Origin: Mycobacterium triplex
GTDB lineage: Bacteria > Actinomycetota > Actinomycetes > Mycobacteriales > Mycobacteriaceae
DNA: 64,000 bases
Assembly (NCBI RefSeq): GCF_000689255.1
Contig: NZ_HG964446.1
Location: 2,698,854-2,762,853, forward strand
Reading direction: 5' to 3'
Within the stretch, counting starts at the first letter, position 1, and every line of letters begins with the position of its first letter. A model generated the notes under the pieces. That model was not told where the DNA came from. It saw nothing but the letters and a program-made list of their open reading frames with translations, and did no database searches. Made by a program: the position numbers and the translations under genes. This document shows positions 8,165-16,754 of the stretch, one piece after another.

Positions 8165-8904
8165 GCGCCGGCATGAGTCTGGAACTGGATCGAGTTCGGT
8201 TGTCCTACACCGGTGCTCCGGTGATCGACGGGTTGAGCCTGGCCGTGCGCCCGGGGGAGATCCTGGTGCTGACGGGTCCCTCGGGCTGCGGTAAGTCGAC
8301 GGTGCTGCGCGCGATCGCGGGACTGCTGCGCCCCGACGCCGGCCGCATCCTGGCCGACGGGGCCGATGTGACCACCACGTCGGGTGACCGGGGCATGGTG
8401 TTCCAGGACAACGCGTTGCTGCCGTGGCGCAGCGTGCGGTCCAACATCGAGTTGGCGCTGCGGCTGCGTGGCGTCCCGCGCTCCAGGCGGCGCGGGGAAG
8501 CCGACCGCTGGATCGCCGAACTCGGTCTCACCGGCTTCGGCGACTACCTGCCCAAGAGCCTGTCCGGCGGCATGCGCCAACGCGTGCAGCTGGCCCGCGG
8601 GCTGGCCGGAACGCCGCGTGCCGTGATGATGGACGAGCCGTTCGGCGCGCTGGACACCCAAACCCGAACGGCCATGCAGCGGTTGCTGATCGAGACCTGG
8701 AGCGCTCACCCGACCACGATCGTCTTCGTCACCCACGACGTCGACGAGGCGCTGCTGCTGGGCGACCGGATCGCCGTACTGGGCAAGGCCGGCCAGCCGC
8801 TGCGCGCCCTGATCGACGTGCCGGAGCCCCGCGCCGATCGGCGGCGCACCGCGCTGCGCACCGAAGTCATCGCCGCACTGGATCATTCGGCGGCAGCGGC
8901 ATGA
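8161..8904 (+). CDS. ABC transporter ATP-binding protein, SsuB/TauB-like
   Basis: Nucleotide-binding subunit of the importer, 247 aa. Walker A is GPSGCGKST, the Q-loop is MVFQDNALLPW, the ABC signature is LSGGMRQR, Walker B is AVMMDEPFGALD and the switch His lies in VTHDVDEAL. These are typical of the nitrate/sulfonate/taurine ATPases. ATG 8161 overlaps the permease stop; the gene in turn overlaps the AprA-like gene by 4 bases. It acts at the inner face of the membrane with the permease. Confidence 0.94.
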   Translation: MSAGMSLELDRVRLSYTGAPVIDGLSLAVRPGEILVLTGPSGCGKSTVLRAIAGLLRPDAGRILADGADVTTTSGDRGMVFQDNALLPWRSVRSNIELALRLRGVPRSRRRGEADRWIAELGLTGFGDYLPKSLSGGMRQRVQLARGLAGTPRAVMMDEPFGALDTQTRTAMQRLLIETWSAHPTTIVFVTHDVDEALLLGDRIAVLGKAGQPLRALIDVPEPRADRRRTALRTEVIAALDHSAAAA

Positions 8905-11591
8905 TGGAGATACCGGATGTGACGCCGGTGCGGCTGGACTGTGACGTGCTGGTCGTCGGCGGCGGAACCGCGGGAACCATGGCGGCGCTGTCGGCCGCCG
9001 AGAACGGCGCGCAGGTGCTGCTGCTGGAGAAGGCGCACGTGCGGCACTCCGGGGCGCTGGCGATGGGCATGGACGGGGTCAACAACGCCGTCATCCCGGG
9101 CAAGGCCGAACCGGAGGACTACGTCGCGGAGATCACCCGCGCCAACGACGGAATCGTCAACCAGCGCACCATTTATCAGACGGCCAGCCGGGGATTCGCC
9201 ATGGTGCAGCGGCTGGAGCGGTACGGGGTGAAGTTCGAGAAGGACGAACACGGCGAGTACGCGGTGCGCCGGGTGCACCGCTCGGGGTCCTACGTGTTGC
9301 CGATGCCCGAGGGCAAGGACGTCAAGAAGGCGCTGTACCGGGTGCTGCGGCAGCGGTCGATGCGGGAGAAGATCCGGATCGAGAACCGGCTGATGCCGGT
9401 GCGGGTGCTGGTCGACGGGGGCCGGGCCGTCGGGGCGGCCGCATTGAACACGCGCACCGGCGAATTCGTCGCGATCGCCGCCAAGGCGGTGATCCTGTCG
9501 ACGGGGGCGTGCGGCCGGCTCGGGCTGCCCGCGTCGGGTTACCTGTACGGCACCTACGAAAACCCGACCAACGCCGGTGACGGGTACGCGATGGCCTACC
9601 ACGCGGGCGCCGAGCTGTCCGGCATCGAGTGCTTTCAGGTCAATCCGCTGATCAAGGATTACAACGGCCCGGCGTGTGCCTATGTGGCCAACCCGTTCGG
9701 TGGTTACCAGGTCAACGCCGACGGCGAGCGGTTCGTCGACTCCGATTACTGGTCGGGGCAGATGATGTCGGAAGTAAAACGCGAAATCGACTCCGCGCGC
9801 GGGCCGATCTACCTCAAGGTGTCCCACCTGCCCGACGAGACGCTGACGGCGCTGGAAAACATCCTGCACACCACCGAACGGCCCACCCGCGGCACCTTCC
9901 ACGCCAACCGCGGCCACGACTACCGCACGCACGACATCGAGATGCACATCTCCGAAATCGGCCTGTGCAGCGGACATTCCGCTTCCGGGGTGTGGGTCGA
10001 CGAGCACGCGCGAACCACGGTTCCCGGGCTGTATGCCGCCGGTGATCTGGCGTGTGTCCCCCACAACTACATGATCGGGGCATTCGTCTTCGGCGACCTG
10101 GCCGGCACCGACGCCGCCTCGACCCTGCTCGATGTCCAGGCGCCGCAACAACTCCCGGAGGAGCAGTTGCGTGCGGCGCACGAGCTGATCTACCGGCCGC
10201 TGCGGCACCCGGACGGACCGCCGCAGCCGCAGGTCGAATACAAGCTGCGCCGGTTCGTCAACGACTATGTGGCCCCGCCCAAGACGGCGGCCAAGTTGTC
10301 GATCGCGGTGCACACCTTCGACCGGATGCAGGACGAGATCGCCGCGATGGGGGCCCGCAATCCGCACGAGCTGATGCGGGCCGTGGAGGTGTCGTTCATC
10401 CGCGACTGCGCCGAGATGGCGGCGCGATCCTCGCTCACCCGCACCGAATCCCGTTGGGGCCTCTACCACGAACGCGCCGACCTGCCGGTCCGCGACGACA
10501 GCCAGTGGGGCTATCACCTGAACCTGCGTAAGGGACCCGACGGCGAGATGGTGTTCCTCAAGCGCCCGGTGGCCCCGTACCTGGTGTCGGTCCCGGAGCT
10601 GGACGGCCTGCCGCCGGCCGACCAGACCGTGCACGAGGTGGCGCAGCCCCCGCTGGTCGGCGGTAAGGCCCCGGCCACCGCCGGCTCGCGGATCGCTTCG
10701 GCGGCAACCACGTTCGAGCTGCCGTCACCGCGGATCGCGCAGGTGCTCGCCCTCGAGGAGCCGACGATCGCCGACCTGCAACCGTATCTGGCCGACACCG
10801 ATCCGGGGGTGCGCCGCACCGCGGTGGCGACGCTCACCGAGCACCTACCCGACGGGTACGGGCCCGCGCTGTTCGCCGCGCTCGACGACGCCGACGCCGG
10901 GGTGCGCCGCACCGGCGCCGAGGGGATCCGCGAGCTGGTCGAGGTGCTGCCCGACCCGGCCGGCGCCGAGCCGCATCTGCAGTCGGGCGACACGGTGGTG
11001 CGGGCGGCCGCGGTGTATCTGCTGGCCGCCCGGAAGACCGGTGCGGCCGGCCAATACCGCCGGGCGCTCGACGATCCCGATCACCGGGTGCGCATCGAGG
11101 CGGTACGGGCGCTGGTCTCGGTCGACGACGTGGCCGGGGTCCAGGCGGCCACCCGCGACGAGAGCCGGGAGGTGCGCATCGCCGCGGCCGCCGGCCTGGC
11201 CACGCTGCGGGCCGGCGGCGGGGCCGTCAGTGCGCTGATCGCCGACGCCGACCCGTTGGTGCGCGCGGCCGCGCTCGCCGCGCTCGGTGAATTGGGCTGC
11301 AGTGCAGACGATTTCAACGCGGTCGAAAAGGCGTTGCAGGCGCCGGCCTGGCAGATCCGCGAGGGCGCCGCGCGTGCGCTGGCCGGGGCGGCGACCGAGC
11401 TCGCGGTGCTTGCGATTTCGCGGCTGGCCGATGCGCTGTCCGACGCGCACCTGGACGTGCGCAAGGCGGCGGTGCTCAGCCTGACCCGCTGGGCCGACGA
11501 GGCCGCGGCCCGCGACGCACTCGGCCTCGCGCTCAAGGACGGCGACGCCGACGTGCGGGCCTATGCGCGCCGGGCGCTGGACGGCGTCTGA
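8901..11591 (+). CDS. AprA-like FAD flavoprotein (fumarate reductase/APS reductase superfamily) fused to C-terminal HEAT repeats
   Basis: Large flavoprotein of 896 aa. The N-terminal FAD-binding motif is VVGGGTAGTMAALSAAENGA (about 18-37). RHSGALAMGMDGVN (from about residue 48), the following EDYVAEI segment and the later KDYNGP, GPIYLKV and GHSASGVW segments align by eye with adenylylsulfate reductase alpha. The Arg that I recall before KDGYGP in AprA appears to be Leu here, so catalysis may differ. From about residue 620 to the end are several HEAT/PBS-lyase-type repeats (DPGVRRTAVATL, DHRVRIEAVRAL, DADVRAYARRAL). Its partner is probably the ferredoxin at 5684. Substrate unknown; sulfur chemistry is inferred from similarity and the sulfonate-type importer. 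Confidence 0.85.
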   Translation: MMEIPDVTPVRLDCDVLVVGGGTAGTMAALSAAENGAQVLLLEKAHVRHSGALAMGMDGVNNAVIPGKAEPEDYVAEITRANDGIVNQRTIYQTASRGFAMVQRLERYGVKFEKDEHGEYAVRRVHRSGSYVLPMPEGKDVKKALYRVLRQRSMREKIRIENRLMPVRVLVDGGRAVGAAALNTRTGEFVAIAAKAVILSTGACGRLGLPASGYLYGTYENPTNAGDGYAMAYHAGAELSGIECFQVNPLIKDYNGPACAYVANPFGGYQVNADGERFVDSDYWSGQMMSEVKREIDSARGPIYLKVSHLPDETLTALENILHTTERPTRGTFHANRGHDYRTHDIEMHISEIGLCSGHSASGVWVDEHARTTVPGLYAAGDLACVPHNYMIGAFVFGDLAGTDAASTLLDVQAPQQLPEEQLRAAHELIYRPLRHPDGPPQPQVEYKLRRFVNDYVAPPKTAAKLSIAVHTFDRMQDEIAAMGARNPHELMRAVEVSFIRDCAEMAARSSLTRTESRWGLYHERADLPVRDDSQWGYHLNLRKGPDGEMVFLKRPVAPYLVSVPELDGLPPADQTVHEVAQPPLVGGKAPATAGSRIASAATTFELPSPRIAQVLALEEPTIADLQPYLADTDPGVRRTAVATLTEHLPDGYGPALFAALDDADAGVRRTGAEGIRELVEVLPDPAGAEPHLQSGDTVVRAAAVYLLAARKTGAAGQYRRALDDPDHRVRIEAVRALVSVDDVAGVQAATRDESREVRIAAAAGLATLRAGGGAVSALIADADPLVRAAALAALGELGCSADDFNAVEKALQAPAWQIREGAARALAGAATELAVLAISRLADALSDAHLDVRKAAVLSLTRWADEAAARDALGLALKDGDADVRAYARRALDGV

Positions 11592-11597
11592 TCCGTT

Positions 11598-14500
11598 TCA
11601 CGCCATCGCCTCTGCCCACGCGATCTGCCCCTGCAAACCCAGCGACGTCACCGTTTCGCGGTAGCGATCCCGCAGACCCTCATACGCCGCGGTATCGTCG
11701 TGCGCCCGCGCCAGCAGCGCGCGCAGCCGCAACAGCACGACGTCGCGCATGCTCTGGCCCTCGTCGGTCGGTGCCGTCGCCAACCGCTCGATCGTGGCCT
11801 CGGCTTCGGCCCCGTCGGTATCGGCCCGGCGCTCGAGCAGCGTGTGCACCAGCAGGCCGGCCGCCGGTACGCCCCACGCGAGCAGTCGTCCGCCGGAGCA
11901 CAGCGTCTCGACCGCGTCGCGCATCAGCGGGATCGCGCCGTCATGATCTCCGCGGCGAGCCATCTCACGCGCCAAGTAGGCATTTACCAGCGGTAATTCA
12001 CCTAGGTTGTGGCCCCGACGCAAAAAGGCTTCGGCCACCTCTGCCAATACCGCTTGTCCGCGTTCGCGTTCGGCGACCGTCGGCCGCTCCACCAGTGCCA
12101 CGCCCAATGTCATTTGCGTGTAGGCCAACGCGAGGTTGTCGCTGGATCGTTCGGCGATTCGCAGGGCGTCCTCGATCTCGCGCACCGCGTCGTCGTCGGC
12201 CGTCAGGACCCCGAGCGGTATGCCACCGAAGTAGACCCAGCTGACGACCGTGGCGTAGGACATGTGGTCGGCGTTGCGGGCCATGGTCAGGCCGTGGCGC
12301 AAGTCGTCGTGCCAGCCGGGGCGACCCAGCCAATACCGGGCGATGCCGCGCGACGCGAAGGCGAGTGCCAACGGCGACCCGAAGATGACCTTGCCCTTGC
12401 GGGGGTCGCCGTCGGCCAGGTCGATGACGCGCTGCGACCACTCCAGCGTGTCACTCCACTCGGTGTTCAGCGCCTTGGCGTAGATGGGCGCAAACGACAG
12501 CCCCACCGTCAAGTTCGGATCGTCGATCGACTCGATGAGTGCCATTGCTTCGGACGCCAGCGCCGACGCCTCGCGGGTCCGGGCCTGATACGCGTGATGC
12601 ATCACCAGCCCGGACATCCCGATGGCCAGCGACACCTTGTCCCCGGCGGCCGCGCACAACTCCCGCAATTCGGCGAGGCGGGCATCCGCGACGTCCACCC
12701 GGGCGACAAATGCGAGCCCGCACAACATGGTGCGCGGGGCGATGCGCATGGCCGCCCGATTCGGGTCTTCGACTCCTAAGGCATCGGCGATCCGGATGGC
12801 GCGCTCCCAACTGAGCCGCGCCGCGTTGATGTCGCGCCTGTTCGCCCACGATCCGGCGCGCATGTGCCAGCCGTAGGCGGCGTGCAGATCACCGGCGACC
12901 TCCAGATGCTCGGCGATCAGCGCCGCGTTTTGGTCGGCCGATTGCGGTTCGCCGGCTTCGATCGCGGCGGCCAGCCGCCGATGCATCTGGACCCGATCGG
13001 ACTTCAGTTGTGATTCGTAGGCCACCGCGTGAATCAGGTTGTGCCGGAACGCATATTCGGCGCGGGGGCTGAACCGCACCTGGTCGATGAGCTCCGCGGC
13101 GATCAGCTCCTCGACGGATGCGGTGACGCCCAGGCTGGTCAGCAGATCGGAGTTGAAACGCGGTCCGATCACCGCCGCCGCACTGAGCGTGCGCTTGGCG
13201 GCCGGGCCCAGCCGGTCGATGCGGGCGGCGATGGTCGCCTGCACCGTGGCCGGCACGCGGACCTCTCCGACGTCGGTGCCGCAGGTGTAGCTGCCGCGCT
13301 GGCCCACCAGTACGCCGCGTTCGGCGAGCTCACGGACGATTTCCTCGGCGAAAAACGGGTTACCGGCCGCGCGTTCGGCGACGATCTCACCGATCCGGCC
13401 CACGGACTGATCGGTGCCCAACAGCTCGGCGACCATCGTCGAGGTCTCCGAATCACTCAGCGCCCCAAGGGCAATGGTCTGGGCCTCGGCGAGACGCCCC
13501 AGCGCCCCGTGATATTCCGGCCGATAGGTCACCAGCACCATCGACGGCGTCTGCGGGATCACCGAAAACAAGTCGACCAGCAGGGATTCGCTTACCTCGT
13601 CGATCCAGTGCGCGTCCTCGACGATGAAGACCGCGGGTTCGCCGCGGGCCAGCTGGGCCGCGTTGATCAGCGCGGTCAACCGCCGCCGCCGCGCATCCGG
13701 ATCGATCTTGGGCGGCGCCGTATCGGGATCGGCTATGCCGAGCAACTCGTCCAGCAGTAACAGGTCCTGCGGATCCGCATCGGGAACCTGCGCCCGCACC
13801 CGTACCCGTGCCGCGTCATCATCGAGGCCCCGTAACTGCCAGAAGGCGCGCAACAGACGCGCCGCCACGCGGAACGAGACGTCGGCGGCGTGCGATTCAC
13901 AAAACGTGGTGAACACCTCGACGTCGCGAGTTTCGGCCAGCTGCATGGCCTCTCGGACAAGCCGGGTCTTCCCGACGCCGGCGGGGCCGACCACCGAAAC
14001 CACGGACCCGCGACCACCAACCGCGCGATCGACCATGGCGGCCAACGCCGACATTTCCCACTCGCGACCCACCAGCCTCGAATACGAGGGACCGGTCCGT
14101 TCGAGCTGCCCGGCCACACCGAGCAGCTGGCGCGCCGGCACCGCATCGTCGGCGCCCTTGATGCGCACCATTTGCGGCTCTCCCAGCACCGCGGCACCCT
14201 CCACCAGCCGCGCGGTGGACTCACTCAGCATCACCGTGTCGGGCGCCGCGACCGACTCCATCCGCTGAGCCATCCCGACCTGCGTACCGATCGCGGTGTA
14301 ACGCAAACCCGCAGAACCGATATCGCCGGCAACGACCTGGCCGGAATTGAGACCCACCCGCAGCCGCAGACCGATGCCGTCGCGGCGGCCGATTTCGACG
14401 GCAAGGCGCTTGGCCTCGTCCTGAATACCGAGCGCGGTCAAACACGCCCGCAGCGCGTGGTCCTCCAGGGCGGCCGGTGCGCCGAACACGGCCATGATGC

Positions 14501-14771
14501 CGTCGCCGGTGAACTGGTCGAGCGTGCCGCCGTAGCGCTGCACCACCGCCGCCGACGAGGTGACCAGCTCGGCCATGATCTCGCGCCACCGCTCGGGACC
14601 CACCGAGCCCGCCATGTCCATCGATCGCACCACGTCGGCGAACAGCACGGTCACCTGCTTGTACTCGGCCGGTGTGTCGGCCTTGGCAACGGGTGAGCCA
14701 CATCCGTGGCAGAACCGGGCATTCTCGAGTGGTTCGATCCCACACGTGCGGCAGGCAATTCCGGCCGTCAT
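11598..14771 (-). CDS. Zinc-ribbon/class III nucleotidyl cyclase-like/AAA ATPase/TPR signalling protein
   Basis: Multidomain regulator of 1057 aa. A zinc ribbon (C7-x2-C10, C21-x2-C24) precedes a class III cyclase domain with metal-binding D46 and D90. The substrate-selecting Lys is Gln (Q86), the adenine-contacting Asp is Thr (T159), the transition-state Asn is Gly (G166), and R170 is kept. An AAA/STAND ATPase follows (Walker A GPAGVGKT; Walker B VFIVEDAHW), then a long TPR-like helical region. No LuxR helix-turn-helix follows. The architecture matches the M. tuberculosis Rv1358/Rv0891c group. ATG 14771 has GGAGGGA just upstream and starts the zinc ribbon; in-frame extension to 15395 crosses the GNAT gene. 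Whether it makes a cyclic nucleotide is doubtful. Confidence 0.88.
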   Translation of the reverse strand: MTAGIACRTCGIEPLENARFCHGCGSPVAKADTPAEYKQVTVLFADVVRSMDMAGSVGPERWREIMAELVTSSAAVVQRYGGTLDQFTGDGIMAVFGAPAALEDHALRACLTALGIQDEAKRLAVEIGRRDGIGLRLRVGLNSGQVVAGDIGSAGLRYTAIGTQVGMAQRMESVAAPDTVMLSESTARLVEGAAVLGEPQMVRIKGADDAVPARQLLGVAGQLERTGPSYSRLVGREWEMSALAAMVDRAVGGRGSVVSVVGPAGVGKTRLVREAMQLAETRDVEVFTTFCESHAADVSFRVAARLLRAFWQLRGLDDDAARVRVRAQVPDADPQDLLLLDELLGIADPDTAPPKIDPDARRRRLTALINAAQLARGEPAVFIVEDAHWIDEVSESLLVDLFSVIPQTPSMVLVTYRPEYHGALGRLAEAQTIALGALSDSETSTMVAELLGTDQSVGRIGEIVAERAAGNPFFAEEIVRELAERGVLVGQRGSYTCGTDVGEVRVPATVQATIAARIDRLGPAAKRTLSAAAVIGPRFNSDLLTSLGVTASVEELIAAELIDQVRFSPRAEYAFRHNLIHAVAYESQLKSDRVQMHRRLAAAIEAGEPQSADQNAALIAEHLEVAGDLHAAYGWHMRAGSWANRRDINAARLSWERAIRIADALGVEDPNRAAMRIAPRTMLCGLAFVARVDVADARLAELRELCAAAGDKVSLAIGMSGLVMHHAYQARTREASALASEAMALIESIDDPNLTVGLSFAPIYAKALNTEWSDTLEWSQRVIDLADGDPRKGKVIFGSPLALAFASRGIARYWLGRPGWHDDLRHGLTMARNADHMSYATVVSWVYFGGIPLGVLTADDDAVREIEDALRIAERSSDNLALAYTQMTLGVALVERPTVAERERGQAVLAEVAEAFLRRGHNLGELPLVNAYLAREMARRGDHDGAIPLMRDAVETLCSGGRLLAWGVPAAGLLVHTLLERRADTDGAEAEATIERLATAPTDEGQSMRDVVLLRLRALLARAHDDTAAYEGLRDRYRETVTSLGLQGQIAWAEAMA

Positions 14772-14844
14772 GCGTCCCTCCGCCGATCCGGACCCAAAGT
14801 TTCGGTTTTCTAGCTTAGGCGACTCGGGCGGGCGCCCAGGGTGG

Positions 14845-14984
14845 TGAGTGTGCATCCGCGTATTTGAGTGTGCGGTCAGGCCGGCGACACGCCGTGGCGG
14901 CCCGGCGTGGACGCACACCGAAAACCGTGAGCGCACACCGAAAGCCCCGGCCGCACACTGAACGCCGCGTGTGCCCGGAGTCAG
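14845..14984. repeat. Dispersed intergenic repeat, copy 1
   Basis: This stretch has alternating GTGTGC and GCACAC blocks, with GACACGCCG in the middle and GCACACCGAA repeated. It aligns over about 70 bases with 54374-54445, including GTGTGC, TCAGG, ACACGCCG, GCACACCGAA and CCGTGA in the same order. It lies between two minus-strand genes and touches the GNAT gene's 3' end. I infer a mycobacterial dispersed intergenic repeat; function unknown. Confidence 0.55.
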
Positions 14985-15520
14985 CGCAGGGCCATGCCGT
15001 AGAGCAAGGCGTCCCGGGGTTCGGATCCCATCGTGGGGTAGACGGCGTGGCGTTGCAGTCGGGCCTCCCGCACGAACCCGGCCCGCTCCAGCAGACGCGC
15101 CGACCGTATGTTGTCGACGCTGCAGGTCGCCCAGACGCGCACCAGCTCCCGGTCGGCCCGCAGCGCGGTCAGCAACATGTCCAACACCTCGGACATCAAA
15201 CCCTTGCCCCACCACTTGCGGCCCAGGCAGTAGCCGATCTCCACCGATTCGGGCGCCGAGCGCCGGCAGCTGGTCAGCCCGATGACGTCGCCGCTGTGCC
15301 GCAGTTCGACGGCCCACGTCCGCTCTTCGTCGCTGGCGTTGAGTTTCTCGGCGATCACCCGCCGCGTCGTCGCCACGTCGGGATGCGGCGACCACAGCAG
15401 ATATTTCGTGACCGCGCGATCGCGGGCGACCCGTTGGTACAGCGCACCGGCATCGGCGAGCGTGGGCAGGCGCAGCACGAGCCGCGAGCCGACGATGCGA
15501 TCGGGTGGGTAGTCGGGCAC
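14981..15520 (-). CDS. GNAT family N-acetyltransferase, RimJ/RimL type
   Basis: Acetyl-CoA-dependent acetyltransferase of 179 aa. It starts with the typical SRLVLRLPTLADA segment. The acetyl-CoA site is EIGYCLGRKWWGKGLMSEVL (motif A, about 93-112), followed by the conserved N-x-x-S-x-R-L-L-E-R-AGF motif (NIRSARLLERAGF). The RimJ/RimL branch acetylates protein N-termini or small molecules; the substrate here is unknown. It ends 4 bases past the neighbouring hydrolase start, so the two minus-strand genes may be co-transcribed. Confidence 0.88.
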   Translation of the reverse strand: MPDYPPDRIVGSRLVLRLPTLADAGALYQRVARDRAVTKYLLWSPHPDVATTRRVIAEKLNASDEERTWAVELRHSGDVIGLTSCRRSAPESVEIGYCLGRKWWGKGLMSEVLDMLLTALRADRELVRVWATCSVDNIRSARLLERAGFVREARLQRHAVYPTMGSEPRDALLYGMALR

Positions 15521-15524
15521 GGCG

Positions 15525-16730
15525 CTAAAGGCCGAGCGCTTGATAGGTGCGACGGACGAACTTCGGTTGCGCGGTGCGCAGTTTCGCCAACGACGTGTTA
15601 CCCGCGACGGCGGTGGCCGCGTCCACGGTCAGGTCGGGCATGTTCTGGATCAGATACAGCAGGATCAGATCCGCCGACGGATCGGCCTGCCACCAGGTCC
15701 CGTAGGCGCCCGGCCAGCTGAACGTTCCCATTCCGCCCGGCCCGAACAGCGGCTTGGCCTTCGCCGGATCGGTCACCACCGACAGGTTCAGCCCGAACCC
15801 GCGGCCCATCCAGTACGGCGCGCCCAAAAAGTCGTGCCGCTTCTGTTCGTCGGTGAGCCGGTCGGTGCGCATCAGGCGGACCGATTCGGGCGACAACACC
15901 CGCACGCCGTCGACGGTCCCGTCGCCGAGCAGCATCCGGATGAACCGCAGGTAGTCCTGCGCGGTCGACCACAACCCGCCGCCGGCGTTGCAGAACGAGG
16001 GCGGCTTGATGTGCGGCGGGCCCATCACGTCGTGCCGCAGCCGGTGATCGTCGTCGAGCGAATACATGGTCGCGGCACGCCGCCGGGCTTCGGGCGAGAC
16101 GAAGAATCCGGTGTCGGGCATCCCCGCCGGGCCCAGCACCCGCTCGTCGAGCACCTCGTGGAACGGCTTGCCGTCGACCCGAGAAGCGATGACGCCCAAC
16201 AGATCTATGGAGTGGCTGTAGGTGACCCGCTCACCCGGCTGATGCACCAGCGGAAGTTTGGCGAGTTCGGCCAGCCACACATCCGGGCCCTGGTTGAAGG
16301 GCAGCCGCATATAGGCCCGGGAGATCGGCCCGGATACCGAGAATCCGTAGGCCAGGCCGCTGGTGTGGGTCAGCAGATCTTCGATCAGGATCGCGCGGTT
16401 GACGGGGTGGATGCGGTCCAGGGGACCGCGTGGATCGTCGAGCACCGCCGGGTTGGCCAGCTCCGGCGCCCACCGCGCGATCGGGTCCTTGAGCGTTAGC
16501 TTGCCCTCGTCGACCATGCTCATGATCGCGGCCACGGTGACCGGCTTGGTCATCGACGCGATGCGAAATAGCGTGTCTCGCTGCATCGGCAGGCCCGCGC
16601 CGACGTCCCGGTAGCCGATCTCGTTGACCTGCAGGATTTCTCCGTGCTGCCATACCACCGTCACCGCACCGGCGAGCAGGCCGGCGTCGCAGACCTCGCG
16701 AATGGACGCCTGATTGCCATCGAGATTCAC
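15525..16730 (-). CDS. Serine hydrolase of the beta-lactamase class C/esterase EstB family
   Basis: Beta-lactamase-fold protein of 401 aa with GTG start. The nucleophile motif S-x-x-K is SMTK, the second motif is YSH (Y-x-N position), and a GGGLWSTAQDYLRF segment is typical of the EstB/LpqK-type esterases. There is no signal peptide, unlike secreted penicillin-binding proteins, which suggests an intracellular esterase rather than an antibiotic-hydrolysing enzyme. It is upstream of and nearly adjacent to the GNAT gene. Confidence 0.85.
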   Translation of the reverse strand: MNLDGNQASIREVCDAGLLAGAVTVVWQHGEILQVNEIGYRDVGAGLPMQRDTLFRIASMTKPVTVAAIMSMVDEGKLTLKDPIARWAPELANPAVLDDPRGPLDRIHPVNRAILIEDLLTHTSGLAYGFSVSGPISRAYMRLPFNQGPDVWLAELAKLPLVHQPGERVTYSHSIDLLGVIASRVDGKPFHEVLDERVLGPAGMPDTGFFVSPEARRRAATMYSLDDDHRLRHDVMGPPHIKPPSFCNAGGGLWSTAQDYLRFIRMLLGDGTVDGVRVLSPESVRLMRTDRLTDEQKRHDFLGAPYWMGRGFGLNLSVVTDPAKAKPLFGPGGMGTFSWPGAYGTWWQADPSADLILLYLIQNMPDLTVDAATAVAGNTSLAKLRTAQPKFVRRTYQALGL

Positions 16731-16754
16731 CCGGTCAGGGTAGCCCGCGGGCGG

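Noticed and set aside
14772..15395. N-terminal extension of the cyclase-AAA gene to 15395
   Set aside because: The extension would run through the repeat and the GNAT gene; the zinc ribbon and a good ribosome site begin at 14771.
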